Part shown: positions 9,279 to 18,669 of the stretch, one piece after another
Position numbering within the stretch: the stretch's first letter is position 1
Layout of the letters: each line of letters begins with the position of its first letter
Assembly (NCBI GenBank): GCA_019359075.1
Contig: JAHHIB010000014.1
Span: 40,287-104,286 of the forward strand
DNA length: 64,000 nucleotides
Direction: 5' to 3'
Source of the DNA: Kalymmatonema hyalinum WJT4-NPBG1
GTDB taxonomy: Bacteria; Cyanobacteriota; Cyanobacteriia; Cyanobacteriales; Nostocaceae
Notes under the pieces: generated by a model
Told to the model about the DNA's origin: nothing
Databases searched by the model: none
What the model saw: the letters and a program-made list of their open reading frames with translations, nothing else
Translations under genes and position numbers: made by a program

Positions 9279-9830
9279 ATGCCCAATCATCAAGACATTC
9301 ATTATATTGGTCGCGTTCTTGATAGAGAGAAACAAGCTCCTATAAGTGGAGCTAAAGTCTCAATTAATTTGCCGGGTTCTTCAGTTGTTGTCTACAGTGA
9401 CTTGGAAGGAATTTATAAATTTCAAGTTCCATTTGATGACAGCAATGTACTTGAAGGAGAAATAACAATAGAAGCCAAGGGCTACAAAACGTATTCTTCC
9501 TTCATTAGACTATTACCTGATGATAGAGATATTGGTGATATTCGACTCGTCTCTCCTCATAATGTCTCTCCTCATAATGTCTCTCCTCATAATGTCTCTC
9601 CTCATAATGTCTCTCCTCATGATCAAGAGGTAGAAAATCAGGATAATTTACTACCAATTTTTGCAGCTATTATGGTAGTATTAGCTTTAATTGTAGCGGC
9701 ACTAACTTTACCTCCGCCTCAAGAAACGCCGCCTCTAGAAATTCCAGATAATCGTATCAACCTTCAACAAGTATTGCCTCTTTCTGTGAATTCACTTTAT
9801 GAAGGTTTGATTTCATCAATCTATTCTTAA
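9279..9830 (+). CDS. Carboxypeptidase-regulatory-like domain protein with pentapeptide repeat and one membrane helix
   Basis: 183 residues. Residues about 8-90 look like a CarboxypepD_reg beta-sandwich (GRVLDREKQAPISGAKVSIN, SDLEGIYKFQVP, EAKGYKTY). Next come five tandem copies of VSPHN (the last VSPHD), then one transmembrane helix, about 127-146 (PIFAAIMVVLALIVAALTLP), and a short tail. There is no signal peptide, so the sandwich is probably cytoplasmic with a C-terminal anchor. The gene sits between hglE and the gene carrying the catalytic half of its ketoreductase, in the same direction. That suggests cotranscription, but a role in glycolipid synthesis or membrane docking is only inferred. 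It may be a later insertion. Confidence 0.65.
   Translation: MPNHQDIHYIGRVLDREKQAPISGAKVSINLPGSSVVVYSDLEGIYKFQVPFDDSNVLEGEITIEAKGYKTYSSFIRLLPDDRDIGDIRLVSPHNVSPHNVSPHNVSPHNVSPHDQEVENQDNLLPIFAAIMVVLALIVAALTLPPPQETPPLEIPDNRINLQQVLPLSVNSLYEGLISSIYS
9549..9623 (+). repeat. 15-bp coding minisatellite, five units
   Basis: Five head-to-tail units of GTCTCTCCTCATAAT. The first four are identical and the last has GAT in place of AAT. They encode VSPHN repeats. Identity at synonymous positions shows recent slippage or active homogenisation, so copy number probably varies between strains. Confidence 0.9.
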
Positions 9831-9924
9831 AAACATGAAGAAGAAATAGCCTCTTACTTTGAGTATTTAAAGAGGTTAAAACATCAATTTACCCTAAAAA
9901 GAAAACAAGGTAAACACAAAATTT

Positions 9925-11673
9925 ATGACACTAACAACCAAGATTGATCCCACATCAGTTTTTCTCGTGAGTGGGGGCGCAAAAGGTATTACAGCTAAAT
10001 GCACCATTAAATTGGCACAGCAGCATCCTTGCAAATTTATCCTCATCGGTCGTTCAGAAATCCTAGATAAAGAACCAGATTGGGCGAAAGATTGTTTGGA
10101 TGAAGCAGTGTTAAAAAAAAGCATCATGGAATACCTTCTCTCACTGGGAGAGAAACCCCTACCTATAAACGTACAAAAGCTCTATAACAAAATTATCTCT
10201 AACCGAGAAATCAAACAGACTTTACAAGCGATTCAACAAGCAGGAGGTCATGCTCAATATTTGAGTGTTGATGTCACTAATGCAGATGATTTAAAACATA
10301 AACTTGCTGCTATAGTTGAGCGGACTGGACCGATTACTGGCATCATACATGGGGCTGGCAATTTAGCTGATAAATTGATTGAAAAGAAAACAGAACAGGA
10401 TTTTGAGAAGGTTTATACTGCCAAAGTCAAGGGGCTGGAAAATCTTCTATCTTGTATCAAACCTAGTCAACTTGAATATTTGGTTTTGTTTTCTTCTGTA
10501 ACAGGTTTTTACGGTAATATCGGTCAGACTGACTACGCGATCGCCAACGAAATTCTCAACAAATCAGCTCATCTCGTGAAGCAACGCTACCCCGAATGTC
10601 ATGTCGTGGCTATCAATTGGGGTGGCTGGGAGAGTGGTATGGTAACACCGCAATTGAAAAAAGAGTTTGCCCGACGGGGTATTGACATTCTTCCTGTCGA
10701 AGTCGGGACACAAATGCTTGTCAACGAGCTACATACTGCCAATCAGGGAACGGCACAAGTTGTTATCGGTAGCCCTATGGCTCCGCCTCCTGCACCGTTA
10801 AACCCCGAACTACAAACCTATCGCATCCGTCGTAAACTATCACTTGAAGCCAATCCCTTTTTGCTGGATCATGTGATTGCTGGTAAACCAGTTTTGCCTG
10901 CGACTTGTGCAGTTTCATGGATTGTCAGTTCCTGCGAGCAACTTTATCCTGGGTATAGATTTTTCAATTACACAGATTTCAAGGTTTTGAAGGGAATTAA
11001 CTTCAATGAAAACCTAGCAAATGAATACATTGTAGACTTGAAAGAAACTTCTAAAACAGATTCTCAAGAAATCATCTTTCAAGCAAAAATCTGGAGCAAA
11101 ACTCCAGATGGTAAAATCAATTATCATTTCAGCATAGACCGGGTTCAGCTAGTGCAAGAACTTCCTACCCCTTCCACTTACGAATCTTTGAATCTTGCAC
11201 AAGATAACATCATTACTATTACTGGCAGAGATTTTTATCAAGAAACAACAGCATCATTATTTCCATTATTTCACGGGCATTCTTTTCAAGAAGTTACAAG
11301 GGTTTTAAATATTAGCCCTGAAAAAATTACCACGGAATGCATCTGGCATGGAATAACGGATCAACAACAAGGACAGTTTCCAGTTAGGTGGCTCAATCCT
11401 TACTCAATTGACCTGAGTACCCACCCTCTATGGATTTGGATGCAGCATTTTCATCAGGAAATTTGCTTGCCCGCAGGGATTCAAAAATATGAACAATATG
11501 CTGAGACTCCTACCAACACACCTTTTTACGTTTCTTGTGAAGTAAAAGCGAAAACAGCAACTAGTGTTGTTGCCGATTTCATCGTACATGGTGCCCAAGG
11601 GCAAATTTACTCACGTCTGTTGGGAGGTAAAGGAGTTATTATACCTACTCAATCGCTGAGAAGCAATTCATGA
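9925..11673 (+). CDS. hglD: HGL synthase ketoreductase (catalytic half) plus dehydratase
   Basis: 582 residues. The N-terminal half is a polyketide-type ketoreductase: NADPH-binding SGGAKG (about residues 13-18), VDVTNADD, GIIHGAGN, FSSVTGFYG and catalytic Tyr204 in DYAIAN. The C-terminal half (about 300-580) is a hotdog dehydratase with His316 in FLLDHVIAGKPVLPA, followed by a weaker second hotdog region. It matches the second half of the KR that begins at the C-terminus of HglE, so the two polypeptides probably meet to form one KR. The symbol rests on position and domain content compared with the Anabaena hglE-hglD-hglC-hglB order. Its product would be reduced and partly dehydrated acyl intermediates. 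Confidence 0.8.
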   Translation: MTLTTKIDPTSVFLVSGGAKGITAKCTIKLAQQHPCKFILIGRSEILDKEPDWAKDCLDEAVLKKSIMEYLLSLGEKPLPINVQKLYNKIISNREIKQTLQAIQQAGGHAQYLSVDVTNADDLKHKLAAIVERTGPITGIIHGAGNLADKLIEKKTEQDFEKVYTAKVKGLENLLSCIKPSQLEYLVLFSSVTGFYGNIGQTDYAIANEILNKSAHLVKQRYPECHVVAINWGGWESGMVTPQLKKEFARRGIDILPVEVGTQMLVNELHTANQGTAQVVIGSPMAPPPAPLNPELQTYRIRRKLSLEANPFLLDHVIAGKPVLPATCAVSWIVSSCEQLYPGYRFFNYTDFKVLKGINFNENLANEYIVDLKETSKTDSQEIIFQAKIWSKTPDGKINYHFSIDRVQLVQELPTPSTYESLNLAQDNIITITGRDFYQETTASLFPLFHGHSFQEVTRVLNISPEKITTECIWHGITDQQQGQFPVRWLNPYSIDLSTHPLWIWMQHFHQEICLPAGIQKYEQYAETPTNTPFYVSCEVKAKTATSVVADFIVHGAQGQIYSRLLGGKGVIIPTQSLRSNS

Positions 11674-11691
11674 GATGAGAAGTGTAAGTTC

Positions 11692-11760
11692 GTAGTAAGC
11701 GCTGTCTTCGCTAAAGCGCTCACTACAAACCCATCAAATCAATCTTGACAAACTACTAGT
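11692..11760. repeat. GTAGTAAGC-family palindromic repeat
   Basis: GTAGTAAGCGCT (from 11692) pairs with AGCGCTCACTAC (to 11726). The following bases (ACAAACCCATC...TACTAGT) also match the copy at 20368-20449, so the repeat extends beyond the hairpin. Other relatives lie at 43128-43183 and 57872-57920. Confidence 0.7.
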
Positions 11761-12025
11761 ACATCACGGTGGAAATAAAGCTACCATTCAAGGAGGAGCA
11801 AAAAGCTTCTATCACAAGCTTTTTGAATTCTGCGTAAGCGCAAAGCCCAGGCTCCGCCAAGCGCGTAAGCTCCTCACTGCGCGAGGCATGCGCAGCGTGT
11901 CCCCTTGGGACTCAGCGGTACTAGAGGCAGAGCCTCATGCAATAGACCCAAAGCCAGAGGCTGGGAACAAGTAATCTCACAATACAATACATCTTTTCCA
12001 TTCATTCAAAATAAGGACATAAGCC
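11761..12025. repeat. GC-rich compound repeat before hglC
   Basis: About 11830-11945 is a mosaic of short GC-rich words (GCGTAAGCGCAAAGC, GCGCAGCGTGTCC, GGGACTCAGCG). The words GCAGCGTGTCC and GGACTCAGCG recur in the same order at about 51229-51252. An AAGGAC ribosome-binding site lies at 12014-12019, just before the GTG start of hglC. Confidence 0.5.
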
Positions 12026-15000
12026 GTGGAGAAAATAGCAATCGTCGGATTCTCATGCCTGTTTCCTGATGCCAAAAATCCTGAAGAATTTTGGCAGAAT
12101 CTTATCGAGCAGAAAGATTCAACATCATCAATTACTGCTGAAGAAATTGGAGTCGATCCGCAAGTTTTTTATGACCCAGCCAAAGGCAAACCAGACAAAA
12201 TCTATTCTTTGAAGGGAGCATTCATCCGCGACTTTCAGTTTGACCCAACTGGTTACAAGCTACCAGCGGACTTTCTGCAAAGCTTAGATAATACCTTTAA
12301 ATGGTCACTTGATGCGGCTAAACAAGCTTTGCAACATAGTGGTTATTTGGGAAATGAATCTATTCTCTCAAAATGTGGAGTGATATTAGGCTCTCTCTCG
12401 TTGCCTACAAAATTATCCAATCAATTATTTGCTCCCATATATCAGCAGGTGTTAACACCTGTATTGAGAGAGCTTTTGCAGTGTGAGGAATTCGATTTGG
12501 CTTCCGCTAAAGCATCTGCCCAAGCCTCGATCTACAACGCAATGATTTCTGGTTTGCCAGCTGCCGTCATCGCCCAAGCCCTGGCTCTATCCAATATTCA
12601 TTTGTGTATTGATGCAGCCTGTTCGTCACCATTGTATGCAACAAAGCTTGCATCTCATTATCTGTGGACGCACAAAGCAGATTTGATGTTAGCCGGGGGA
12701 ATTAGCTGTTCTGACCCTCTGTTTTTGCGGATGTTGTTTTCCGGTATCCAAGGATATCCAGAAGACAACGATCTGAGCCGTCCTCTGGACAAATCCTCTA
12801 GAGGACTCATGACTGCCGATGGAGTTGGGATGGTGGTGCTGAAACGATATAGTGATGCCCTTAGAGATGGCGATCGCATTTATGCCACCATCGCCGGTAA
12901 TGGACTCTCCAACGATGGTCGAGGGAAACACTTGCTTAGCCCGAATTCTAAAGGGCAAATTTTGGCTTTTGAACGCGCTTACAAAGAGGCACAAATCAGT
13001 CCAAAAGACATTGATTACATGGAGTGCCACGCGACTGGGACGTTGTTGGGAGATACCACTGAGTTCAACTCTGTAGAAACTTTCTTTGGTCAGCATCAAG
13101 CAACGCCTTTAGTAGGTTCTGTCAAGGCTAACGTTGGTCACCTGCTTGTCGCTGCTGGCTCAGTGAGCTTGATTAAAGTACTTTTAAGTATGTCCAAGGG
13201 TGTCATTCCACCGACACTGAAAGTAGTTGACCCCATAGGAGAAGAAAACAACGTCATTTCACCTCAAAGAATTGTCACAAGTACCGCCAACTGGTCCCAA
13301 AAAGCACCAGTAAAACGAGCAGCCATCAGTGCATTTGGTTTTGGTGGAACTAATGCCCATATGATTTTGGAACAAGGCACAACAGTTCCTGTTGACGCAA
13401 TTGCACCTGTGGAACTTGCCAAAATCGCTATTGTGGGCATGGATGCCTTTTTCGGTTCCTGCAATGGATTAGATGCTTTTGACCGCAGCATTTATGACGG
13501 AACGCAGCATTTTATACCGCTTCCGTCTGACAGATGGCACGGCTTAGAAGAGCAACAAGACTTACTCAAGAAGTACGGTTTGCCAAACGGTCAAGCACCA
13601 GTAGGGGCATACATCCAAGATTTGGAAATAGATACCCTATCTTACAAAATCCCTCCGAATGAACTATCCAAGCTGAACCCGCAACAACTCTTACTTCTCT
13701 CCGTTGCCGATCGCGCCTTGAAAGATGCGGGAATCAAAGAAGGTGCAAACGTTGCAGTCATCATCGCTTCAGAGACAGAATTGTCTGTCCACCAGTTACA
13801 GCAGAGATGGAATCTCTCTTGGCAAATAAAAGAAGGCTTGATTGCTGGAGAAATTTCTTTACCAGAAGAAAAGATTGCTCAACTGGAAACGATTGCTAAA
13901 GACGGTATTCACCAGCCAGTAGAAATCAGCGAATATCTGAGTTATATCGCCAACATTATGGCGAGTCGTATTTCCTCTCTATGGGATTTTACAGGTCCAA
14001 CATTCACCATAACAGCGGGCGAAAATTCCACGTTCAAGGTGTTGGAAGTCGCACAAATGCTACTGAGTGCTGGGGAAGTGGATGCTGTGCTTGTGGGTGC
14101 TGTTGATTTAGCTGGCGGGGTAGAAAATATCTTGCTGCGAAATCAATTAGGACAAATCAATACAGGAGTCAATACCCTAAGTTACGACCAAAAGGCAAAT
14201 GGTTGGGCGGTTGGCGAAGGTGCTGGCGCAGTTGTCCTGAAGCGCCAAGATACAGCGAAAAAAGAGGGCAATCGCATTTATGCAGTTGTCGATGCCATTA
14301 GTTTTGCACAACAGCATTCTACATCTGATGACTTGCAAAATCGTCTCACAACACCTGATGCAGCAGCCGTCAACTCTGTTTGCCAACAAGCTTTCGAGAT
14401 AGCAGGCATTAAACCCACAGACATTGAATATTTAGAAGTTTGTGGGAGTGGTATTTCCCAAGAAGATGAAGCAGAAATTAAAGGTTTAGTTCAGGCTTAT
14501 CCAGCGGATAAAAATGGTCTTAATTGCGCAATCGGCAGTGTCAAAGCAAACATCGGTCACACATATGTAGCATCGGGAATTGCCAGCCTGATTAAAACTG
14601 CTCTTTGTCTGTATCACAGATACATTCCTGCAACCCCCAAATGGTCTGGTGTCAAAAACCAAGAGGTTTGGCAGGGTAGTCCCTTTTATGTCGCCCCAGA
14701 ATCAAGACCTTGGTTTTTGGGCAAAGAACTCAAAAAGCGAGTCGCTGCGATTAATGGCATAGGGATGGATGGGACTTACGCGCATGTCATCTTATCAGAA
14801 GAAGCAGACCAGATACAGCGTCACAGCAAGTATTTGGAGCAAACACCTTATTATCTATTTCCCATTGCTGCTAACAATCGCTCTGATTTACTAGACCAAA
14901 TTAATGCTCTCGAGAAGACCATCGAAAATTGTACTTCTTTAAACGTTGCAGCAAGCCGAAGTTTTGCTGCTTATAAGCAGCGTGTTGAGTCAAATTATGC

Positions 15001-16798
15001 GATCGCCATTCTTGGACGTAACAAAAAGGAATTAGCCAGAGAAATTGAAGCAGCCCTCAAAGGTGTGAATAATGCCTTTGAAAATGGGGAAGATTGGCAA
15101 ACACCGATTGGCAGTTATTTCACAGCTAAACCACTCGGTAAAAAGGGGGGTGTAGCATACGTTTATCCTGCTGCGGTCAATTCCTATCTTGGCATTAGTC
15201 GCAACCTCTTCCGCTTATTCCCCAGAGTTCACGATGACTTGGCAATCAAAAGTCTTTTCAGCGTTGTCGCCGACATTGCCAAGATCGTCTTTCCCAGAAG
15301 CTTGAATAAATTATCAAACAGGCAGATAGAAGCTCTTGAACAGGGATTCTTCAATGATTCCTTGGCAATCTTTGAAACTGACATGGGCATTGCCAGACTC
15401 CTGACGACTATTATCCGAGATGATTTCCAAGTCAAGCCAAAATATGTTTTTGGGTATAGCCTGGGCGAGACTAGTATGATGTCGGCGATGGGGGTATGGA
15501 GCAACTTTAGCCAAGGGATTAACGCCTTTCACGCATCGCCTTTGTTTGGAGACAGGATATCTGGACCGAAAAACGCCGTACGCGAATATTGGGGATTACC
15601 ATCAGCACAACAATCACCAGATGATGATTTCTGGAGTACCTATCTTGTGATGGCGACTCCATCGCAGGTTAAAGAATGCCTCAAGAATGAAAATCGCGTC
15701 TACTTGACTCAGATAAATACACCAGAAGAAGTTTTAATGGCTGGTGATACAGCTGGTTGTCAGAGAGTCATTAAAACTTTGGGTTGCAACGCTTTCCGCG
15801 CTCCCTTCAACCATGCAATCCATTGCGAACCAATGCAATCAGAGTATGAAGAAATAGTTCGAGTCAACACCTTACCGTCTCACAACATACCTGGCATTGT
15901 CTTTTACTCTGCAGCTGAGTATACACCGATCACACTTGATAGTAATGTCATTGCTCGTAGCCTTACGAAAACCTTGTGTCAACAGGTTGATTTTCCTCGA
16001 TTAGTGAACCGAGTTTATGAGGATGGGGCAAGAATATTCGTCGAAGCAGGGTCTGGCAATGTCTGCTCTCGATGGATTGAGAAAATCCTGGAAAACAAAG
16101 AACATATGACTGTATCTCTTAATAGAAGGGGTATAGACGACCATACTTCTATTATCAGAGCATTAGCAAAACTCCTCAGTCATCAGGTTTCTCTGGACTT
16201 ATCATCTCTGTATAGTCAGACAACAGAAACATCCAGTCAACTTAAACCGACTGTGAAAACTGTCAACTTGGGTGGGAACAGAATTGTTGCCAAAATCTTG
16301 AGTGACGAAAACCGTACGCTTTTTGAGAATGTAGCTACCACAAAACCGCGTCATCGTGTTAGTAGCCAGCATCAAAATATTCCTCTCTCCATAGGATCTG
16401 AACTCACAAATTCCCTCAAGGACTCAAGCAGTATCCACAATGGCGGAAGTCATCTGGGCAACGTGACACTATCAATGACTAAGCAAGACGAAGAAAACGT
16501 GAAAAATACCACTAATAACAGTTTTAGTCCTAGGGAACAGCTACAATCTTGTGAGTCAACTGTAACTCAAGAAATTATTTCTCAATCCATTCTCCATCCA
16601 ATCACCACCACTCAAAATTTTGCCCATTCAGTGGCGATCGCTGACTTAACTCAGTCTCAGTACGAAAAGTTAAGTGCTAACAATAAGAGCGTTCATAAAG
16701 CTCACGCTAACTTCTTAAAATCTAGACAAGAATTTAGCCAACAAATGAGCGAAATTATTCAATTACAACTGGCTTGCGCTGAAAACTTACTGGCTTAG
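12026..16798 (+). CDS. hglC: Heterocyst glycolipid synthase HglC, KS-chain length factor-acyltransferase
   Basis: 1590 residues, GTG start behind AAGGAC. The first ketosynthase (about 1-450) has Cys199 in DAACSS, His335 in ECHATGT and His372 in NVGHLL. The second KS-like domain (about 455-925) has ITAGENST where the active-site Cys should be (Glu666), so it is a chain length factor. A third domain (about 1000-1410) is PfaB-like acyltransferase: Ser1145 lies in GYSLGE, with Tyr instead of the usual His. The tail (about 1430-1590) is disordered, then a helix with the same motif as in the HglE linker (around H1560). The set equals the front of PfaC plus PfaB. The KS and chain length factor would act as a heterodimer in one chain. 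Confidence 0.88.
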   Translation: MEKIAIVGFSCLFPDAKNPEEFWQNLIEQKDSTSSITAEEIGVDPQVFYDPAKGKPDKIYSLKGAFIRDFQFDPTGYKLPADFLQSLDNTFKWSLDAAKQALQHSGYLGNESILSKCGVILGSLSLPTKLSNQLFAPIYQQVLTPVLRELLQCEEFDLASAKASAQASIYNAMISGLPAAVIAQALALSNIHLCIDAACSSPLYATKLASHYLWTHKADLMLAGGISCSDPLFLRMLFSGIQGYPEDNDLSRPLDKSSRGLMTADGVGMVVLKRYSDALRDGDRIYATIAGNGLSNDGRGKHLLSPNSKGQILAFERAYKEAQISPKDIDYMECHATGTLLGDTTEFNSVETFFGQHQATPLVGSVKANVGHLLVAAGSVSLIKVLLSMSKGVIPPTLKVVDPIGEENNVISPQRIVTSTANWSQKAPVKRAAISAFGFGGTNAHMILEQGTTVPVDAIAPVELAKIAIVGMDAFFGSCNGLDAFDRSIYDGTQHFIPLPSDRWHGLEEQQDLLKKYGLPNGQAPVGAYIQDLEIDTLSYKIPPNELSKLNPQQLLLLSVADRALKDAGIKEGANVAVIIASETELSVHQLQQRWNLSWQIKEGLIAGEISLPEEKIAQLETIAKDGIHQPVEISEYLSYIANIMASRISSLWDFTGPTFTITAGENSTFKVLEVAQMLLSAGEVDAVLVGAVDLAGGVENILLRNQLGQINTGVNTLSYDQKANGWAVGEGAGAVVLKRQDTAKKEGNRIYAVVDAISFAQQHSTSDDLQNRLTTPDAAAVNSVCQQAFEIAGIKPTDIEYLEVCGSGISQEDEAEIKGLVQAYPADKNGLNCAIGSVKANIGHTYVASGIASLIKTALCLYHRYIPATPKWSGVKNQEVWQGSPFYVAPESRPWFLGKELKKRVAAINGIGMDGTYAHVILSEEADQIQRHSKYLEQTPYYLFPIAANNRSDLLDQINALEKTIENCTSLNVAASRSFAAYKQRVESNYAIAILGRNKKELAREIEAALKGVNNAFENGEDWQTPIGSYFTAKPLGKKGGVAYVYPAAVNSYLGISRNLFRLFPRVHDDLAIKSLFSVVADIAKIVFPRSLNKLSNRQIEALEQGFFNDSLAIFETDMGIARLLTTIIRDDFQVKPKYVFGYSLGETSMMSAMGVWSNFSQGINAFHASPLFGDRISGPKNAVREYWGLPSAQQSPDDDFWSTYLVMATPSQVKECLKNENRVYLTQINTPEEVLMAGDTAGCQRVIKTLGCNAFRAPFNHAIHCEPMQSEYEEIVRVNTLPSHNIPGIVFYSAAEYTPITLDSNVIARSLTKTLCQQVDFPRLVNRVYEDGARIFVEAGSGNVCSRWIEKILENKEHMTVSLNRRGIDDHTSIIRALAKLLSHQVSLDLSSLYSQTTETSSQLKPTVKTVNLGGNRIVAKILSDENRTLFENVATTKPRHRVSSQHQNIPLSIGSELTNSLKDSSSIHNGGSHLGNVTLSMTKQDEENVKNTTNNSFSPREQLQSCESTVTQEIISQSILHPITTTQNFAHSVAIADLTQSQYEKLSANNKSVHKAHANFLKSRQEFSQQMSEIIQLQLACAENLLA

Positions 16799-16805
16799 TC
16801 ATTTG

Positions 16806-16865
16806 TTAGTAGGTAGTGGTTAGTTATTATTGCTTCGCTATTGACGACTAACCACTAACTACTAA
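16806..16865. repeat. Inverted repeat between hglC and the enoyl reductase gene
   Basis: TTAGTAGGTAGTGGTTAGT (16806-16824) pairs with ACTAACCACTAACTACTAA (16847-16865), one mismatch in 19. It starts eight bases after the hglC stop. No T tract follows, so it may be a processing or stability hairpin inside the operon rather than a stop. Confidence 0.6.
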
Positions 16866-16910
16866 CCATTAACTACTCTCTATTACTCATAATTTAAGGG
16901 AATCACTACC

Positions 16911-18575
16911 GTGAAAACTGAAGATGCGGTACTAGGTAAATACAATAACGGTCTTAGCTTTTTTGGTCACTACAATCACAATCAAGTTTGGAAAGGTGAC
17001 TTAGATTGTGTGGCGTTTGAACCATCAGATATCAAAGATAAATTGCAGAATTTACATAAACCTTGTTACATCGTAAGAGTAGCAGGAAAAATTGGTGTCA
17101 CCAACGAAGGTTATTCTTGTTCTCCTGATAATGGGAAAACAGGACAAGTAGAATTGTTGATAGCAGCTCCACCCATCTCAACACATAATTTAGGAGACCC
17201 CAGTTTTCTTTCCTCTCATGGTGTGAAATACGCTTATGCTACTGGTGCAATGGCTGGCGGTATTGCATCTGAAGAGATGGTGATTGCACTTGGAAAAGAG
17301 AAAATTTTGGGTTCCTTTGGTGCTGGTGGTTTAAGTCCAGACCGTCTTGAAGCAGCTATTAACCGTATTCAAGCAGCCTTACCTCAAGGTCCCTACGCTT
17401 CTAATCTTATTCACAGTCCGAATGAACCTGCCATTGAACGCCGTGCTGTGGATATCTACCTTAAATATGGGGTGAAAACTGTAGAAGCTTCGGCATTTTT
17501 GGACTTGACTCCTAATATTGTCTATTACCGTGCGGCTGGACTGGGCGTGAATGCAGCCAATCAAATTGAAATCAAAAACAAAGTCATTGCCAAAATCTCC
17601 CGCCGAGAAGTCGCTAGCAAATTTCTCCAACCAGCACCACTAAAAATTCTTAAAGAACTTGTTGCACAAGGACTCATCAGTGAATTACAAGCAAATCTTG
17701 CGGCTGCGCTTCCCATCGCCGATGATATTACTGTAGAAGCTGATTCTGGCGGACATACAGACAATCGCCCCCTAGTTTGTCTCCTGCCTTCTATGTTGGC
17801 ATTAAAAAATGAAATTCAGGAAAAATATCGTTACTCAACACCTATCAGAGTTGGAGTAGCCGGGGGAATTGGGACACCACAATCAGCAATAGCCAGCTTT
17901 ATGATGGGCGCTGCTTATGTGGTGACTGGTTCGATTAATCAGTCCTGTGTTGAAGCTGGAACTTGTGAATATACCAAGCAATTGTTAGCACAAGCAGAAA
18001 TGGCTGACATGATGATGGCTCCAGCAGCAGATATGTTTGAAATGGGAGTCAAACTTCAAGTTTTAAAAAGAGGAACTATGTTCCCTCTACGAGCTCAGAA
18101 ACTGTATGAGATATACAGGAATTATGACTCGATTGAAGATATTCCTATCGCGGAAAGAGAAAAATTAGAAAAACAAATTTTTCGTAAGAGCCTTGCTCAG
18201 ATATGGGAAGAAGCTGCAACTTATTTGTCCAAAAGAAATCCTGAAAAACTAGGGAAAGCAATCAACAATCCCAAAATAAAAATGGCAGCAATTTTTCGCT
18301 GGTATTTAGGATTATCCTCTCGCTGGTCTAGTTCTGGAGAAAAGGGCCGAGAAGTCGATTATCAAATTTGGTGTGGTCCGGTGATGGGTAGCTTTAATGA
18401 CTGGGTTCGTGGTTCTTATTTGGCTGAGTCAAAAAATCGCCGAGTCGTTGATGTTGCTAATCATATCATGACTGGAGCAGCATTTTTATACCGCATTCAA
18501 AGTTTAAAAATTCAAGGACTACAAATCCAGGATGACTACTGTCAGTATCATCCAGTTTCTTCTACTAGCTTGTAA
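16911..18575 (+). CDS. PfaD-family FMN-dependent enoyl reductase of the HGL synthase
   Basis: 554 residues, GTG start. The protein resembles PfaD, the trans-acting enoyl reductase of polyunsaturated fatty acid synthases and a member of the nitronate monooxygenase/FabK TIM-barrel group. Typical segments are YATGAMAGGIASEEMVIALG, LGSFGAGGLSPDR, VEADSGGHTDNRP (flavin-site region) and VGVAGGIGTPQSA. The C-terminal part (about 450-540; IWCGPVMGSFNDWVRGSYL) is the extension characteristic of PfaD. It would saturate enoyl intermediates carried on the HglE ACPs. It lies 112 bases after hglC and before hglB. In Anabaena the equivalent gene is part of the hgl cluster; I leave the symbol empty because the letter is uncertain. 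Confidence 0.85.
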   Translation: MKTEDAVLGKYNNGLSFFGHYNHNQVWKGDLDCVAFEPSDIKDKLQNLHKPCYIVRVAGKIGVTNEGYSCSPDNGKTGQVELLIAAPPISTHNLGDPSFLSSHGVKYAYATGAMAGGIASEEMVIALGKEKILGSFGAGGLSPDRLEAAINRIQAALPQGPYASNLIHSPNEPAIERRAVDIYLKYGVKTVEASAFLDLTPNIVYYRAAGLGVNAANQIEIKNKVIAKISRREVASKFLQPAPLKILKELVAQGLISELQANLAAALPIADDITVEADSGGHTDNRPLVCLLPSMLALKNEIQEKYRYSTPIRVGVAGGIGTPQSAIASFMMGAAYVVTGSINQSCVEAGTCEYTKQLLAQAEMADMMMAPAADMFEMGVKLQVLKRGTMFPLRAQKLYEIYRNYDSIEDIPIAEREKLEKQIFRKSLAQIWEEAATYLSKRNPEKLGKAINNPKIKMAAIFRWYLGLSSRWSSSGEKGREVDYQIWCGPVMGSFNDWVRGSYLAESKNRRVVDVANHIMTGAAFLYRIQSLKIQGLQIQDDYCQYHPVSSTSL

Positions 18576-18598
18576 GAGCTACAAAATTAAGGTGTTCC

Positions 18599-18631
18599 AG
18601 AAACCCGGTTTCTTTGATAAACCGGGTTTCT
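18599..18631 (+). terminator. GAAACCCGG hairpin between the enoyl reductase gene and hglB
   Basis: AGAAACCCGGTTT (18599-18611) pairs perfectly with AAACCGGGTTTCT (18619-18631) around a 7-base loop, 23 bases after the stop. Hairpins of this type are common spacer repeats in cyanobacteria. There is no U-run, so termination may be partial and hglB may be partly uncoupled. Confidence 0.6.
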
Positions 18632-18669
18632 AAGAAATCGCAGACTATGATGTTAGAGGTGTGTAAATA

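Noticed and set aside
9549..9623. CRISPR-like array
   Set aside because: The units are 15 bp, directly abutting without spacers, and in frame within a gene.
12689..13099. 136-codon open frame on the minus strand inside hglC
   Set aside because: It overlaps conserved ketosynthase codons and looks like an antisense shadow.
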